From NCBI GenBank assembly GCA_022705365.1, contig JAKJEP010000107.1, forward strand, positions 1 to 9,807: a stretch of DNA of 9,807 bases, written 5' to 3'. This document shows positions 8,500 through 9,807 of this stretch, piece by piece. The translations under genes were made by a program, and so were the position numbers. This DNA comes from Planctomycetota bacterium. Its GTDB lineage: Bacteria; Planctomycetota; Phycisphaerae; Sedimentisphaerales; SM23-30. Within the stretch, counting starts at the first letter, position 1. Each line of letters begins with the position of its first letter. Under the pieces are notes generated by a model, which was not told the DNA's origin, did no database searches, and saw only the letters and a list, made by a program, of their open reading frames with translations.

Positions 8500-9599
8500 G
8501 ATTTCACCTGGACCAGTTGATATTGGCGGCTGCCGAGGCCGATTTTTTCGGCGTGGGCGAGCTGGGCGGTATAATCAATCGAGGGGTGTAATTTCTGGAA
8601 ATAATCTTTGCCGGTGGCCTGTTTCACCAGATCCGCGCTAGCCTGATCGACGGCTACCGGGTCCCGGCCGGCCAGAATACCGATATCGTCGAAGATTCGC
8701 TTCAGGGGTGTTTCTTTGCCGCCCATGCAGTCGCAGTCGGCGGTAACCTGGACCAGGAAGTTAAAGTAGCAAACCCGGCCTTCCAGGACCTGGTGCAGGG
8801 CCAGGCAGTGTTCGGCTATTTTTTCCTGGAGGACCTGGGTGGCCTGGTCCCACTTGAAGCCGATGGCGCCGACGGGACAGACCGCATGGCACTGGCCGCA
8901 GGCGATGCACAGCTTTTCGTTGATGACGGCCGATTTTTTTACGGTGATGGCGTCGCGCGGGCACCACCGGGCACAATGGCCGCAGGCGGTGCAGACGGAA
9001 GCCTTGACCAGGGGGGTGGACTGAAAATGCTGGTTGAGTTTGCCGGCCCGGCTGGCCAGGCCCATGCCGACATTTTTGATGGCCGCGCCGAAACCGCAGG
9101 CGACGTGGCCGGTGACATGGGTAAGGATGATGGCGGCATGGCTTTGACAGGCGGCGGAGGCCAGCGGGACCTGCTGATAATGCTTGCCCCGGATGGGGAC
9201 CATGACCTGGTCCACGCCGATCAGGCCGTCGGCACTGATAACCGGACAGCCCACCTGGTCGATGGTGAAGCCGTGTGCCTGGCAGAGCATCAGGTGATCG
9301 ACGGCGTTGGAACGCTGGCCGCGGTAGAGGGTGCAGGTGTCGGTCAGGAAGGGCTTGGCGCCTTTTTTCTTTACGGCGGCAGCAAAGGCGGCGGCAATGA
9401 CGGGGGGGAGGAATCCGTGGGTTCCTTTTTCACCAAAATGCTGTTTGATAGCCACGAAACGGTCAGAGGCCAGATGATTAGCGAATTTTCCTTTGCGATA
9501 CAGCACCATCGCCTGATTGGCCCAATCGGCGGCGGTATCTCGGGAGCTTGTCTCAATAAAATATACGTTGTTAGTGGAATTCTCTTTTTTGGGTGCCAT
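8496..9599 (-). CDS. DUF362 protein with two [4Fe-4S] ferredoxin motifs
   Basis: A 367-aa cytoplasmic iron-sulfur protein. Residues 1-195 match the DUF362 layout: VAIKQHFGEKGTHGFLPP (49-66), the KGAKPFLTDTCTLYRG segment (79-94) and THVTGHVACGFGAAIKNVGM (160-179). A bacterial-type ferredoxin insert follows, with C203-x2-C206-x2-C209-x3-C213 and C231-x2-C234-x2-C237-x3-C241, enough for two [4Fe-4S] clusters. The C-terminal DUF362 part has VTADCDCMGG (C289, C291) and GILAGRDPVAVDQASADL (307-324), both characteristic of the family. The biochemical role of DUF362 is not established; fusion to a ferredoxin is common in strict anaerobes. The ATG at 9597-9599 has GGAG ten bases upstream. It is the first gene of an operon with the Fe-ADH, overlapping it by four bases, so it may deliver or accept electrons for, or help assemble, that enzyme; this is inference. 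Confidence 0.9.
   Translation of the reverse strand: MAPKKENSTNNVYFIETSSRDTAADWANQAMVLYRKGKFANHLASDRFVAIKQHFGEKGTHGFLPPVIAAAFAAAVKKKGAKPFLTDTCTLYRGQRSNAVDHLMLCQAHGFTIDQVGCPVISADGLIGVDQVMVPIRGKHYQQVPLASAACQSHAAIILTHVTGHVACGFGAAIKNVGMGLASRAGKLNQHFQSTPLVKASVCTACGHCARWCPRDAITVKKSAVINEKLCIACGQCHAVCPVGAIGFKWDQATQVLQEKIAEHCLALHQVLEGRVCYFNFLVQVTADCDCMGGKETPLKRIFDDIGILAGRDPVAVDQASADLVKQATGKDYFQKLHPSIDYTAQLAHAEKIGLGSRQYQLVQVKS
8504..8509 (-). promoter_or_regulatory. Ribosome binding site of the Fe-ADH gene
   Basis: AGGTGA on the minus strand, inside the end of the DUF362 gene, lies about four bases before ATG 8497-8499. Together with the ATGA overlap it fixes the Fe-ADH start and suggests reinitiation after the upstream stop. 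Confidence 0.55.
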
Positions 9600-9648
9600 C
9601 TGAGTTTTACTCCGGTTTATGGATTCATTATCGCATTCTTATTAAGGT

Positions 9649-9654
9649 ATTATA
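9649..9654 (-). promoter_or_regulatory. Probable -10 box of the DUF362/Fe-ADH operon
   Basis: A perfect TATAAT on the minus strand, 49 bases upstream of the DUF362 start, would start transcription near 9642. The -35 region 17 bases further is poor (TTCCCG), so an activator may be needed, or this may be a chance match in an AT-rich leader. Confidence 0.4.
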
Positions 9655-9807
9655 GGGGATTGGTTGGAAAACGGGAAGTCTGTTTGGTATTTTTCAGGGC
9701 TAGCCCGCATTTCTCATGGACTTTCGATTATCAGCGGTCTTTTTGCCCGCCTTCTTCGTTCTCGTCGCTATCTGTCCTCAACATATATACTTATATGCCT
9801 GCGGAAG
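9655..9807. other. Right-edge intergenic sequence with a 10-bp palindrome
   Basis: No convincing gene is visible in these 153 bases. GGGCTAGCCC at 9697-9706 is a perfect palindrome upstream of the DUF362 promoter and could be an operator half of larger symmetry or chance. On the minus strand a frame of 12 codons is open from the window edge to a TAG at 9768-9770, which could be the tail of a gene beyond the edge; it is too short to judge. Confidence 0.3.

Overview
The window looks like chromosomal DNA of an anaerobic bacterium with moderately high GC. The best guess is a member of the Planctomycetota (Phycisphaerae-like). The clues are the SGGGRT-type PurN, the small Rv0078B-like protein beside it, the long zinc-rich form of IleS with a GxHH class-I signature, and two orphan protein types (the GESHIEL-containing membrane protein and the MGWGRTLLLGDIGN coiled-coil protein) that I associate from memory with planctomycetes and other sediment bacteria. 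This assignment is an inference from protein style, not from a marker gene.

The layout has three blocks. Block 1 (1-4310, minus strand) is a housekeeping operon: a promoter at about 4282-4310, then ileS, a 77-residue helical protein one base downstream, purN, and a membrane protein cut by the window edge whose probable TTG start overlaps the purN stop (TTGA). Block 2 (about 4500-7140, plus strand) has five short orphan genes: a 135-aa soluble protein, a single-pass membrane protein coupled to it by an ATGA overlap, a 101-aa coiled-coil protein with a strong ribosome binding site, a 137-aa lipoprotein and a membrane-anchored protein of about 172 aa. The last two are clearly more AT-rich than the flanks. 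Three copies of an intergenic repeat sharing the core GCGGGATTTTTACGGATT follow the last three genes, one after each, in the same orientation. Block 3 (7201-9654, minus strand) is a two-gene redox operon: a DUF362 protein with two [4Fe-4S] clusters, overlapping by ATGA an iron-containing alcohol dehydrogenase. A perfect TATAAT lies upstream of it.

Block 1 supplies isoleucyl-tRNA and a step of purine synthesis. Block 3 probably joins a metal-dependent alcohol/aldehyde oxidoreductase to an iron-sulfur protein. Block 2 has no assignable function; it reads as an accessory insert between two stable operons, its last three genes each trailed by a copy of the same repeat. No mobile-element gene, tRNA, rRNA or CRISPR array was seen. 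The most unusual signals are the repeat-punctuated orphan block, the DUF362/Fe-ADH coupling, and the structured 330-base stretch upstream of ileS.
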